NCBI GenBank assembly: GCA_907165135.1
Contig: OU015569.1
Span: 11,098,501-11,162,500, forward strand
Length of the DNA: 64,000 nucleotides
Direction: 5' to 3'
Source of the DNA: Oikopleura dioica
Lineage: Eukaryota; Chordata; Appendicularia; Copelata; Oikopleuridae
Made by a program: the position numbers and the translations under genes. Below are positions 22,610 to 34,084 of the stretch, in pieces. The notes beneath the pieces were generated by a model that was not told where the DNA came from, did not search any database, and saw only the letters and a list, made by a program, of their open reading frames with translations. Each line of letters starts with the position of its first letter. The first letter of the stretch is position 1.

Positions 22610-25341
22610 TTAATTTATTCCGTAAAAGTCAGTAGAAAACCAGATATCCAGAACAAAGCGGTCTTCGAAGTTTTCTGTGTTGAATCGCGTGAATCGGCCG
22701 CAGCGGAAAAGACTGAAGTCCTTGTGATCTGAACGAGTTAATCATAAGAACAGTCATTTTATCTTATCACTTACCAGTAAAAAACGAAACTCTATGATTT
22801 TGCAGCTCGCTTGGGCCGCAAGTATTTGCTTTCTTGTTTTTGTTGTGGCAGTCAAAAATGTCCCCGTCGTAGAGATAAATGTTCGAGTACTGAGTGAAGC
22901 CCATCGGCTCGCTTGAGCTCTTAGAGTAGTACCAGAAGTAGCTGCTTCCTTCTACTGGCAGAGCTTGTTCGGTGACTGGGAAATTGGATTAAAATTGGGC
23001 TTGAGTTCTTTGAATTAACCTTTGCAGTAAGGTTTGCACGCGTTGGCGCAGAAACGTCTGCAGCTAGACTCGCACTGCTGCTGGCAAGTCTTGTACTTCG
23101 GAAGCGATTCCATTTTTTCCCACTGTTTAATCGTTGCTTCGTCTCTGTTGCATTCTTGCTCACATCGAGGAGGGCACAAAGTTTCTTTACACTCAACAAT
23201 GTCAGGCTCCTTTTCGCACTCTTTCAAGCACTCGTGGTCAAGCTAAAATGGCAGATAATTATGAGCGATTGAAAATTCTGAAAATATTTACCTTAGTTTT
23301 TCTACTGAAAACAGTCTGATTGAACAAGACATTGATCGGACCAACCACTCCTGCTCTGTACTTTTCATCCCCTTCTTCTTTGCAGCCGACGAAAAGCGTT
23401 GTCGTATTCGGATTTGGAGGTTCTAGGAAGCGCCAGATAGAAGGAGTTCTTCCTTTGTAGGAGAAATACTTTTCAAAACCGTTGGAGCTTTTTCACGAGT
23501 CATGAAACAACCTTCTTTTTTCAACGATTTTGATAATCCTTCTTTTGAGCTTATGAGATAAATTTTCAACTCGGTCCTGAGAAGATAGTCATTGACATGG
23601 TTGATCATGACGTCATCGCGGAGAACATAGGGAGTTGTCGTCGTTGTTGTAGTTGTAGTAGTTGTGGTCGTTGTGGTCGTCGTAGTAGTTGTCGTAGTAG
23701 TAGTCGTTGTCGTAGTCGTTGTCGTAGTTGTCGTCGTGGTGGTCGTCGTTGTAGTTGTGGTAGTCGTTGTGGTGGTAGTCGTCGTTGTCGTAGTTGTGGT
23801 AGTTGTAGCGTCGAAATCAGCACATGGGCAAAGATGGAGACAAAAGGGAAAATCCGCATAGGCACATTTATCTCGACATTGCTCCTCGCCATTTCCTTTA
23901 TTGTGGCAGACTTGGAGGCAATGGAGAAACTCTTCGTAGCAAGTTCTTTTGCAAGCGCGGATTTCGTAGTAATGCTTTTCTTCGCAGCTTAGCGGCGGTT
24001 TTGTAGTTGTTGTCGTCGTAGTTGTCGTTGTAGTAGCTGTGGTCGTTATGGTCGTTGTTTTTGTAGTTGTAGTCGTCGTGGTAGTGGTCGCAGGAGGCGC
24101 GCAAGGGCAGTTTTTAACGAGGCAGTTGTAATGATCCTGCATCAAACATTTTTCAGTGCATTTTTCATCGTGCTTTGGACATTTTAGCATGCACGTTCCA
24201 ACATCTTCCCAGCAATCGTGTTTGCACTTTTTCATTTCTTGAGCATGTTTCTCTTCGCAAGAAACCGGCTTCTTCGGGCCACACTTGTAATACAACGGAT
24301 TTGGACAAGGACAGCCCTTTGGACAATTGTGCTCGCAGGGACATTCGTTTTCGCAAAGTGTCAAGCGATAGTCGCAGTTGTTTTCGCAAGTCATTTTTCG
24401 CCCGCAAGTTGAGTGGCATTTTTCATGAAGCGCTTTGCAAAAAGACTTGCATTTTTTATTCTCTAATTTTGAAAAATCATCGCAGTGGCCATTATGATGA
24501 CCTTGTGGCGATCTTGTTGTTGTCCTTCGCGTCGTGGTTGTTCTTTTCGTCGTTGTAGTTTTCTTTGTTGTGGTTGTTGGCGTCGTTGTTGAGCGATAAA
24601 CAGTTGTCGTCCAAGCATAAGTAGTGTACTCTGTTGGTCTTGGTCGCGTCCAAGTCCACGGCCCCTTCAAAAGTTGCGAATTTTCGGAGCTAGGTTATTC
24701 TATAAACAACAGCAGTAAGTAGTGATACCGATGATAGCAGACTCAAATCCGGGGTTACGCCGCCACTAAGAGAATCCTGTCTTGTGATTGGCTGACCGGA
24801 TAACCTGTTCGCCATCCGTGGCGAACAGCTTCAAATCCCGGACAAAGGCCTGCTATCATCGTTACTTTCGTTGTTATTCTAGTTTGTTATCCTGAGAAAT
24901 CCAAAGAATTATGACCAGATCGCGGTCAATCATGAGTAGTTTTTAAAAGTATAAAATGCCAGAACGGACTCATTTTCTGTCAATCTATAAAATGCTGAAC
25001 TGTATACTTGACGATGATCGATATATACATCTTTCAACGAAAATAAATGAAACTAAGAGACGTTTTGTTTTGATTTTCTTACAAGAGATAAATGATACTT
25101 TGAATATGTAAGCTACAGACTCCGAAAACGAATGTCTTGCTTTTCATTTCAGAGAAATTTGCAACTTTGGTTCCTTAGTTTTGTCCGGCGCTTTGGTTTT
25201 ATTCGGATCTCTAGTTTTGTTCGGGTCTCGAGTCTTGTTCGGATTTTTCGTCTTATTTGGATTTCCGGTCGGAGCTGTTCCCCCGTGCCAGGCGCTAACG
25301 GACACCAAAAATGGCAGAAAAATAGAAAATGTCGGTTTCAT
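22610..25341 (-). CDS. Secreted Cys-rich protein with poly-Thr mucin-like tracts
   Basis: Six exons, 675 aa in frame: 25166..25341, 23577..24689, 23292..23487, 23020..23242, 22775..22975 and 22610..22728. Exon 1 encodes a signal peptide (MKPTFSIFLPFLVSVSAWHG) and PNKTK/DPNKTR repeats. Exon 2 carries Thr-rich runs, a Cys-rich module, and two related modules starting SCEEKH, with CxxxC pairs and ending CPC. These are separated by Thr tracts, the longest about 50 consecutive Thr. Exons 3-6 carry further Cys-rich and beta-rich sequence. The intron 23488-23576 is GA-AG; without it the frame breaks. Intron 24690-25165 holds an inverted-repeat element. Long Thr tracts suggest heavy O-glycosylation. 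I infer a mucin-like extracellular matrix or house component and cannot name the family. Confidence 0.8.
23631..23807 (-). repeat. Trinucleotide tract encoding poly-Thr
   Basis: ACN codons repeat about 50 times with mixed third bases (ACA, ACT, ACC, ACG). This argues for selection on the amino acid rather than pure microsatellite slippage. A shorter tract lies at about 24000-24090. Confidence 0.85.
24730..24860. mobile_element. Short inverted-repeat element in intron 1 of the poly-Thr gene
   Basis: GATGATAGCAG at the left and CTGCTATCATC at the right are perfect inverted repeats. Further in, CAAATCCGGGG pairs with TCCCGGA. About 130 bp, non-coding, MITE-like. Confidence 0.65.
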
Positions 25342-25949
25342 TTTCTCTCCTCTGACCCGTCTCTCGCTACTGAAGAAGTTGAAAGAGTTAGAAGTGAGTA
25401 CTAGCTAACAGTCAGCTGAAGATGAAGTTGTTCGACAACGCAGCTGTTTGTCGAGAGCGCGTGTCCGAGACACCGTCTGAGATGTTGGCCATCTTCCGGT
25501 CCGAAGTGATAGAATTAGAATCAGACAGTTATCTGTCCGATTTCAGTATCTACTATTCAATAATTTTTTCTAACTTACGTGGATTGGCTTCATTTAGCGC
25601 CCTCCGCCGCGCAGTTTTCTCAAATGAGCGTGAAATTAGTGATGCGCAGCTACAAAACGACCTCGAAATCGAGCACCTTAATTCAGTACTCATCCCATTT
25701 TTGAGTCCGATTTCGATTGTCTAACAGGTAGGAATCGTAGCCAAGCCTTCTCTCTCTTCCCTCTCGCCTCTCAAAATTCACGAAGCGGTCCGAACTTGCA
25801 GTTTTTCAGTAAATAAACGAATTTAACTATAAATAGACATAAAAAACGACTTCGGAAGTTTTTTCTTTTGAAGAACTAAGTAGTACAGTAAAGAACAGTT
25901 TGTACCACAGACTGCAAGTACGAAAAACTAGTGTATTTTCGGCAAAACA
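25342..25949. other. Intergenic region between the poly-Thr gene and the tRNA
   Basis: Contains a 100-codon plus-strand open frame (25422-25724) with no recognisable features. I treat it as unproven. Confidence 0.4.
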
Positions 25950-26021
25950 AGGCGAGACCGGGGTTCGAACCCGGGACCCCTTCATTACGAGTGAAGTGCT
26001 CTACCACTGAGCTAACCCGCC
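25950..26021 (-). tRNA. tRNA-Thr, anticodon CGT
   Basis: A cloverleaf can be drawn. Acceptor GGCGGGT pairs with TCTCGCC (one G-U pair and one T-T mismatch at the base). The D-stem is GCTC/GAGC, the anticodon stem CTTCA/TGAAG with loop CTCGTAA, and the T-arm CCGGG-TTCGAAC-CCCGG. The anticodon CGT reads ACG (Thr). There is no intron and the CCA end is not encoded, as in eukaryotes. Confidence 0.9.
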
Positions 26022-26620
26022 CTTGTCTCCCTCAAATCACGGTTTCATTATGAAATTCTCACTTTCGCGCCTTCCCAATCGTCAATTTTACCCTCCACTC
26101 TATCTACGTGACGAAAGTTCCCAGTAAATTCAGTAAAAAGACAGTAAGAAATGTAGCACCATCGATGATAGTGCTGTCCATTGAATGATGATGTACAGTG
26201 GTTCATTTTATAATTAATAAATTCATTAATTAATGACTTGATTGGAAAAAAAATCTCTAAAATGATGATTCGACACTCCAATTTACCAGTTACTGTATAT
26301 CAGATACAGTATATTTTTCATTTTAAACGATCTTGGAGCTCTACCAAAGTTGTCTTGATGTTTTAAGAGAGAAGACAATAATCTAGGAAGACAATTGAAA
26401 GGCAGGGCCCTTAATAAGATAGGAAGATGATTTATGGGGAACTTTGTGCCGATTGGAAATTGATTAAAAACTTCGTCTTCGGAGGATAATTACATCGATC
26501 TAAGCGGGGCTTATTAGAGAGCTATTCCAAGTGAAGTGAAGGGCACGCTGCCGAAGATACCTCGCAGAAGATAGAACACTCGCTGAAGCATAAGTTCAAC
26601 TGTCAAAGTATCGAGGAAGA

Positions 26621-27169
26621 ATGATCATAGACCTGGCTACTCAGGTACAGTCGAAATCCAACTTGAATTTAGAGACAAAAAAGAGAGCCCTTTTTGATGA
26701 GATTCTAGTTTGGAATTTCTAGAGACTATTTTTGAAGACCATAATTCTTGTGAAAACACCCCCAGATTGATATATAATTTACAAATGGCAGTCGAGAATA
26801 TACGTAAATTTGTATAAAGAACTGGAATTAAAAGCTGAGTTGATATTTCTAGCGTGATCGTAGATAACTAAAAAACATGATTAATTTAGAGACACATCGA
26901 CAGGGAATCCGTTTTCTTCTACATTTGCGTCATTATTGTTGGATGCTCGGCAGTTTGGGGATGCGTTGCTTACACCATTTTTTGCATTTGGTATCACATG
27001 ATTAAACACAAAGTAAGACCATTTTGGTGCTTAGAGAAATGAATTATTGAAGTACCTTTTCGATTTCGGATATCACGATGACAATCAAAAAGCGATGATA
27101 AAGAAGCAGGCCAAGCTAATAGAAAAAGAACCAGGAAAAGTCCTAGGTAAGAACTTCTTGTGCTTTTAA
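26621..27169 (+). CDS. Small single-pass membrane protein, about 87 aa
   Basis: Exons 26621..26644, 26890..27012 and 27053..27169, with GT-AG introns of 245 and 40 bp; phases agree. The joined frame begins MIIDLATQRHIDRES, then a single membrane segment (VFFYICVIIVGCSAVWGCVA), then a basic and polar tail (YHMIKHKYLFDFGYHDDN). A GTAAGA just before the stop could instead splice to a downstream exon ending near 27342, giving a longer tail. The layout (short outer part, one membrane pass, short tail) resembles small channel-subunit or regulator proteins, but I do not recognise a family. Confidence 0.5.
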
Positions 27170-28164
27170 AATGCCGGTATTTCGATGGCACTTTTGATCC
27201 GCCGAAATACTTGAAAGTAGGGGCATCAAAGATCAAATTTGGCGCAACTGCTATCCAGCTGTTTCTATGGAATATAAAGCCGAAAAACGGAATAGATATT
27301 CATAAAATGAAACAAAAAAAAGGTCAAACGTTTTCTGAATAAAATTCTCGAATGTTTTTATCATTTTTCTTGTGATTTTCTTTTGACTTGACTTGAATCT
27401 GACCATAAAAAATATACATTTTTACTTCTAAATCGATTTTCATCGCAAATTCTTCCTAAATTAGAAATTCTAGTGTCGCTCTTTAACATTTCAATTTAGT
27501 TTGTTAAATATGGTTGGTCTATATAATGTATATAATTTTCTGTTTTAAGCTCATCCTCGGGCGGCAGTAGTGATTCCCCTAACCCCTCATATTGGAATGA
27601 AGAGAAAGTTCGAGAACGGAAACGACATGGCGAAAAAACTCGAGGGAGATGTAGACGGCGGTTTTGAGCGATCAGAAATGGTTGCTTGATGCTGCTTGAA
27701 TTCTGCTTTTGAACAAATGAATAAACAAACAGAGTAGTTTTTAATTTAAAGCATGATGCTTTATGAGCTTTATTTTCAATTGAAATTTTCAAGTGTTGAA
27801 ACGATGACCAGTGGACTGTTGAAAGTTCAATCTCGACAGTGGATTTTTTTATTTCTCAGGCAGTACACGATGATTTTTATTTCGCGTTGTGTTTTAGTTA
27901 CAGAAGTGTTGTTTTCTTTTTATATTAGCTTTGTTACAAAATTCACAGAATCATTTGCATTTACGGAGTCGTTTTTTAGTTACGGAATACCTCGAAAGAT
28001 AGCGTTGTGTTTAGCAAGTACAGTAGTTTCTCGTTCTCTCCTTTTCTGTTTAAAAAAGAGTTGTTATTTTTAAAAATAGGGTCAAGCTGGTACAGAAATT
28101 GTAGATTTTAGTTTTCGTTGTTGCATTTTTGAACGTTTTTCTTTTTAGTTTTGAGTTTGATAAG
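27170..28164. other. Intergenic region between convergent genes
   Basis: Lies between the stop of the small membrane protein (+) and the stop of the FERM gene (-). AATAAA motifs near 27336 could serve polyadenylation. No other gene is seen. Confidence 0.4.
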
Positions 28165-31081
28165 TTAGACTTGCGTGCCGTAGAAACTGAAATTGTGGCT
28201 GCTGAAATTCTGATGCGTTCTGTGCGGCGAGGGCTTGTGGTGGTGCTGATGGTGGTTTGAGTTGTTAGTTGAGTTGTGATTGCTGCGGCCGGGGCGCTGT
28301 TCTTGACGCTTGACTGGCGAGAAGTTAGCGTTTTCGACCAGCGGTTTGCGATGATTGTGACTTCCTCCGCTGCGGTTTTGGTTGCGCCCGGGGTAGAATT
28401 TTACGTCCCAGTCGGACATGGCGCCACGGTCGTCTTGGATCACAGAAGCCGTCACTAAAAGACAGTTAAGACAATGGAGAATACTAGCGACTACCTGGTA
28501 GAGGTCCGACCATGCCCGCTTCTTCCAAATCTGTGGCAATTGCTCTTTCTATTCTATCGCGTCTTCTTCTCCTCGCGTTCCCGGAATTGACCCGCCCGGT
28601 CGAACCGTATTGGGAGCTTTGTTGATGGCGTTTCTGCTTTTGCCTAGTTTTTTTTTTGTTTTAAAAAGTCGCGTTTTTAATGATTATTGTCTTACCTTGT
28701 CGTTGCTAGTGGATTTCCCTTCGTCGTGACTTCGACAAAAGCAAGGTCTTCGATGCCGTTTTGTCCGGGCTCGATCAGTTCCTGGATTTGGTCAAGAAAA
28801 GGAAGGGAAGAAAAAGGGTACCTTTTCGATGTTCTTCCAAAGCTCAGTTTTCGCTTCTTGGTCAGCTCTTTTTGAACGGGCAGGGACTTGGAACGCGCTC
28901 GATGGAAATTGCGGCTGGACGAGTTTCTCTGTTGAAGCTCGAGCGTTTTTGCTAAGAAGGGATTCAGGTAAAGCGCCAACTGAAATTTAAAAGAGCTAAC
29001 CTCAAGTGAGGATCATTTCTGATCGCTTCCGTGTCCGTCATTGCATTTCGCACTCGCTCGCGTCTTCGCATTCTCTTTCTTCGCGAATCCACTTCGGACT
29101 CGTCTCCAGATGTCTTCGCTCCTGAAAGTCGAACTTATGAAAATGTCTTTCTGACTTGATTGAATCTGGCGGGCGGAATTTATTTGCCCGTAAAAAGAGG
29201 TCAGCTGGTCATAGAGCAAATTGACTTTTAGACAGCTGGAATACTGCTCTCTTCACTTTTTTCACTTTCAATATTCAAGACAGAAGAGAAAAACTACTGT
29301 ACCTCTTTCTCTACTGGCTCTTCTTCGTCCTTTAGCGGGTGGGAAACGGCTAACTGATCCAGTCGTCGTTCGCCCGGCCACGGATTCGACATCGCTTTAA
29401 AAATATGTAATTTTTTGAACAAGTGTTTGTTTTTACCTCTTGTCGGTGAACATTCCCAGCTCGCGTTTGCTCGCTCGTTGAGATTGATTTGAACGGTCGA
29501 AGTTGTTCTGGAGGGAGTATTTTGACGCATCACGGTCGTGTTCTCGCTCTTTGTAGTGCCTTTAGGAAAAGAGTACTGTTAATACTGTAAATACTCAAAG
29601 AAGAGCTTGACAAAAGGTTAACCCTCGGCATGGCGATCCGAGTCAGACCCTAGAAGTGCTTAAATGAAAAGCCGCACAGCGTCTTATATTAAATCGAAGC
29701 CGCCAAGATTAAGGATTCATCTTCATAAAGTTCCTAAAACGTAGCTGACAGTACCTGAATAGACTGTGATGACCCGTCGCTTGCTGAAAAAGCGCTTTGC
29801 ACGAAGCTCTATCGATCGTCTTTGCGGGCATGATCATCCCGTTCTGACTGCGCAGCTCAAACGTCTTTTCGCGATAATCGAGTTGTGTGATGTGTCGCCA
29901 GCGGAAAAACTGACTCTGAATTGAATTCTTTGAAGAAAGCGAGCTTTTACACGGCTAGGCCGGAATCGAGAGTGTTTGACTGTTCAATAAGTTTCACTTT
30001 GGAAAAGAAAGAGAATTCCATTTGAGAATTTGGAAAACGCAAATTTATCGTTCTGTCCAAAATTGACGACTAATTCGCCAAGATTGTCGATAAATCTGTA
30101 GAAGTTAGAATCTTGGAATTTCGGACTGAGAAATTTTCAGGTTTCGAATACAAGAAGCTATAATTATTATTACTAACCTGTCCGTCTTCTGGGTTGCCGA
30201 GGCGTATCTCAAGTCCCCGTGCACTAAGAATCGCTTCTCCTTCTTTCGTCGATCCGGCGAGTGGCTGCAGTCTGAAGCGCTGTTCTCCATATTTCTCCAA
30301 CTTCCTGGCTCTCCACAAGAAGCGTTGTTCGGATTCCTGTCGGCTCAGTTGGACCAGTTGGCGGTGACACGTTTTCACTTCTTCTATCCATCCTTTTGGC
30401 ACTTGTCGTGGGACGAGTTTCAGTTGGTCGTATTCGCCGTCTTTGATGTTTCCGTAATCGCCCTGTTCTGCCTGGGCGGCGTAAGCAGCTAGTTCCGCTG
30501 CAGCGTCGTCGGTAGCGTCAAGATCGCCGTTTAGCAAATCAGAGCGAATTTGAAGATAGAGCCAGTGCCTCGCCGCTTCTTCTTTCAATCGCTGCGGATC
30601 GGGCGGGTAGTAGCGAACTCGGAACTTGAGCGCTGGTTTCTGCTGATTCTGCGCAGTTTTGGGTAGTTGCTCGTAAAGAGTCCGATTCGGGTCCAAGTAG
30701 TGGTCGCAGCCGCCTTTGCCCTTGTAAGCGAGGCCGAAGAACTCACCCTCCCGCTTCAGTCGTAAATGGTCAACTGCAGAAGTTATCAGCTGACGGGTTC
30801 GCGCCGTTCGCTACAAAACGGATCGTTCGAAAATTGATAAAATAGATATTCAAAAAAGATATTTCCAAAATTTCATTTTTCGAAATAGTTGTGAATTTTT
30901 CTTGAATTTGGTAAATTTTAAAGAGGATTTCCGAATTAAAATTAGCTCGTGGCGGATTAAACTGGCGCGATAAACAGGTGCTTACCGAATAAGTGATGGT
31001 GAGCCTTGAAGAGTCGGGAAACTTGATTTCTACGGCGACGGTGCGTTTCGCTGCTCCAAAGCAGCCAGTCAGCCATGACAT
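28165..31081 (-). CDS. FERM-domain protein of the band 4.1 type
   Basis: Links membrane proteins to the cortical cytoskeleton in known families. Twelve exons, 645 aa: 30986..31081, 30178..30789, 30071..30095, 29953..29996, 29755..29915, 29437..29559, 29303..29394, 29020..29121, 28822..28979, 28696..28781, 28495..28643 and 28165..28454. The FERM N-lobe ends EGEFFGLAYKGKGG...YLDPNRTL. The middle lobe has KFRVRYYPPDPQRLKEE, LYLQIRSDLL and AELAAYAAQAEQGDYG. The C-lobe has FFRWRHITQLDYREKTFEL. The second half is basic and disordered, rich in Arg, then Asn/His (HHQHHH) near the end. Intron 28980-29019 is GA-AG (40 bp); 29916-29952 is only 37 bp. On the minus strand TTTCAG immediately precedes the start ATG 31081. 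Closest in feel to EPB41L4/5 or FRMD proteins; the subfamily is not settled. Confidence 0.85.
29640..29705. mobile_element. Decayed half of the hAT-like MITE family in a FERM-gene intron
   Basis: GAGTCAGACCCT followed by AAAAGCCGC and GAAGCCGCC matches one half of the family, without the other end. Confidence 0.4.
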
Positions 31082-32976
31082 CACTCTGAAATCGAAATAA
31101 GAAAAAAGGAAAGAAATTCTTCGGAATTCGAATTTTGAAAAAAGAAAAGCTGAAAATTGAAAATTGAAAAGAACAATGGAAAAATGCTCCTCGAGAGCAA
31201 ACTCGGCTCCTCGAATCGAGCAGAATAATCAGAAAAAGATAGCTCGAAATTTCGCCTTGATTTGACATAGAGACACCCTTATTTTTTGGGCTAATTATGA
31301 AGTTCGGACACTTATCTAAATTCTAGGAGCTTAAAATTAATAGATTTTCTCTTCAGAAAATGGCTTGAATTGATTGTTAGCGGAAGAATTAAGGGATTCA
31401 CTACGATAAGTCGAAGAGAAAAGGCTGTTCGAAAATCAGTCTCAATCCTGGTCTACCCCCTTAAAATTAAGTATTTGAAGTCGGTCAAACCTGAAGAACC
31501 CTTCAAAATGCCCGGTGTATCGCTCGATCTTCATATTTGAAATTCTAGCTCTCAAATTCTGCCTTGTTTTTTTCCAAAGAACTCAAACTCTCGCTTCGGG
31601 CAGGAGAACTAAGCAGGATAAAAAGTGCTTTGTTTGAAAAGGCGATTGTGTTTTGGGCACACCGAAAAGAAGCCTGCAGAATTTCAAAAAGAAAGGCGAT
31701 TTTTTCTTTGAGTTTGTTATTTTAAATCCGTCAGATTCAAAGTAAAGAAATCTTCATTTTTTCACAAAAAGCATTGATTCGTTTTTTAATTCTCAATTGT
31801 AAATATTTGCCGAATGAAGGGGTACCGCGCAGGAAAGAGAGACCGTTCTAGTCAATATTTGAATTCGGAAGACCGGAAAAGCTTCCGAAATCTGCGAAAA
31901 AATGAATCATTATTGCTTTAATAATCTTTAAATGGTTGTTACACCCTTAATATTTGCTCACAATTTAAGGGGATCAGCTGATTAAAACCCTTTTTTTTTC
32001 CTCACCATTCTGAAGGAACGGCAAAATTAATGGGTAGGAATGAGTTTAAGGAGATACAGTCAGATTAAAAACAGAGTTTTTTCTATTCACTGTCTCTCCT
32101 TTAACTCGCTCCATCCCCTTTATTTTGCCGTACATTCAGAAAATTCAGGAAATTTAAGATGGTATTCAGCCGATCCCCTTAAACCTTGAGCAAATATTAA
32201 GGGTGTTAGAACCATTTAAAATTATTAAATTAATAAGCGATAATTAGTATTAAACTATTTAGTTTTCACTCAAAACTTTCGAGTCAAAAAATAATTCGCA
32301 GTCCCTTCATAATGAATAAAAAATATTAAGGGTGTCTCAGTCAAAATTTATTTCCCCAATTTTCAAAGCTAAAAATTCCTTTTTTTCTTTTTTTTTTTTA
32401 ATTCTCAAAATCAATTCTCAATCTTCACTTCTCAAAACTAGAATTTCTCACTTACCACGTGACTATTCTTTTTTTCTTAATTTTCTTCGTTTTCTTGTTC
32501 TCTCTAAAAAGTTTTCGTTTCTTACAAATCGTTTCTATTTTTTATGCAATTTTGCGCAGTTCAGAAAAAAGGGGCGAAAGTGGGTTGATTTTGAAATTTG
32601 GCAAAAATCGGAAAATTAGGTTGTTTGAAGCAAAAGGAAAAATTAGGGGTGGTCGATTTGGCTCTCTGGTTTCAAAGGGACATGGGCGGCGGATCAAAGC
32701 GGCTCTGGCTCTCATTGTTTTGACCGCAGCCTGTACCCCACCGGAGGATTTAGCCCCGGGGCACTCCACCAAAAGAACAAAATAACGAACTCAACCGATT
32801 TCCAATAAACACAAAATACAAAAAGAAAACTACTCAGACTCGAAATCTTCGAATTTCTCATCTCTCATCTCCGCAGAAACCAAAAAGAATTGATAAGAAA
32901 CGCAACTATCCAAACTATTTGCACAAATAGAAATGAAACGAAATCAAAAAAGACAAAAATTGATTTGCTTTTCATT
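31082..32976. other. Intergenic region around the palindromic element
   Basis: No exon chain is seen. Low-complexity T-rich and A-rich stretches dominate 32330-32620. Confidence 0.4.
31927..32220. mobile_element. Large palindromic MITE, about 290 bp
   Basis: The left arm (TTTAAATGGTTGTTACACCC, then TTAATATTTGCTCA, then TTAAGGGGATC) is mirrored at the right (GATCCCCTTAA, TGAGCAAATATTAAGGGTGT, ACCATTTAAA). No coding capacity. The arms contain the ACACCCTTA motif of family 3. Confidence 0.7.
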
Positions 32977-33861
32977 TTATTTTCGATAAACAGTTTTCGA
33001 AATTGTGGGAAGAGGAGGATACTCCTTCGACTCCATCATTCCTTCGGCTCCCTTTGGATCGCTGGCAGGCTTCTTCGCGGATCCGGACGGAAGTGGAGAA
33101 AAAATACATCGGACGGTTTCTCTGAGGTCGCCGTCGAGAACTTCGTTTATGAGAGCGTCTAGCACCTTTCCATCCGCGTCGAATTGCAGGAATCTTCCAA
33201 TCGTCTTTATTTTTTCACAATTTGTCTTGTTGCCAAAAAATCTGTTGCGAATGACTTGAGCGGTGAATAACGGTTCGTGAATAAGCTACAAGAGGGGGTC
33301 CCTACGAATATGAACAAATCTCTAAGACCACGATTTAGCAATATTCTCGAGGACTAACGGTTGTCCACATTCGTAGGGACCCCCTCTTGATCTGGTAGTT
33401 GTCTCGCTCACGATTCCCCATCGTAGATTTCATTCTGAATTATTCATTACCAAATCAAAAAGTCAAAAATATCAATTTACTTTAAGAGCATCTCCAGTAG
33501 TTCTTCGCTCAATTCAGCATTGTAGAGTATCCCGCACTTGATTATTGCAAATAAACTTAAGTTCCGGACAGTCCAATGTTTCATCGCCGCTTTCAGTTGT
33601 GGCTCAGCCAAGCCTTAATTGTTTGTCGAATAATAGTTTTATAATAATAAACTAACCTAAGGCCATTTTTTCGCCGAAGCAGTCTTTACTGTCCAGGCAC
33701 TGCCAGACATACTGTTTTACTAGCCAAGGAAGATCACTGAACGGAAAAGGCTCCATACTCTGTTCTGCTTCCTTTTTTCGAGTTTCAAAACTAATTGGAA
33801 AAATTCTAGAGAAAGTCGGAACTAGAGAAAGTTCCATGCTGAAGCTACCAAATAGAAACAT
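32977..33861 (-). CDS. Orphan protein, 229 aa, with a MITE as its third intron
   Basis: Exons 33657..33861, 33481..33613, 33392..33434 and 32977..33285. The first two introns are GT-AG (43 and 46 bp). The third, 33286-33391, is essentially one MITE and has no GT-AG ends; the frame ...DNYQ continues in phase as LIHEPLFTAQVIRNRFFG. Around residue 40 the stretch SDLPWLVKQYVWQCL weakly recalls an F-box, which I do not claim firmly. The rest is mixed helical sequence with a Pro/Ser-rich C-terminus ending KTVYRK. The start may be ATG 33861 or ATG 33837; a TTCAG acceptor lies just before the latter. Confidence 0.6.
33289..33389. mobile_element. 101-bp MITE forming an entire intron
   Basis: Perfect 21-bp terminal inverted repeats start CAAGAGGGGGTCCCTACG. 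Adding the three to four flanking bases gives the exact non-coding gap between in-frame coding segments. Confidence 0.8.
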
Positions 33862-34084
33862 CAGGGTCTAATTGTCAAAAAATGGAAATAAAAGCAAGTG
33901 CAAGGAATTAGCGGCGCAATTTCTTTGACTGAAAGCGTAACCGTCACAACTAATGATCGTTCCGGCTTGAATTTCGGTGTAAAATCGCGTTAGAAAAATT
34001 AATCAAGTGGATGCGTCCGATCCCGTTATGAGCATTTATAAGGCAATTGCTGTGCATGGGATTCTTCAGAGTCATTTTTCCACG

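Noticed and set aside
23597-23992. Plus-strand frames with poly-Val, poly-Cys or poly-Arg
   Set aside because: Shadows of the poly-Thr codon tract on the minus strand.
25422-25724. 100-codon plus-strand frame starting MKLFDNAAV
   Set aside because: No homology, no splice partners and no promoter features; the length is possible by chance.
27160-27342. 60-codon plus-strand frame
   Set aside because: Could be the last exon of the small membrane protein, but the simpler model stops at 27169. Kept only as an alternative.
29876-29886. Suspected one-base insertion in the FERM C-lobe
   Set aside because: A recheck showed the sequence is in frame; I had misread one base.
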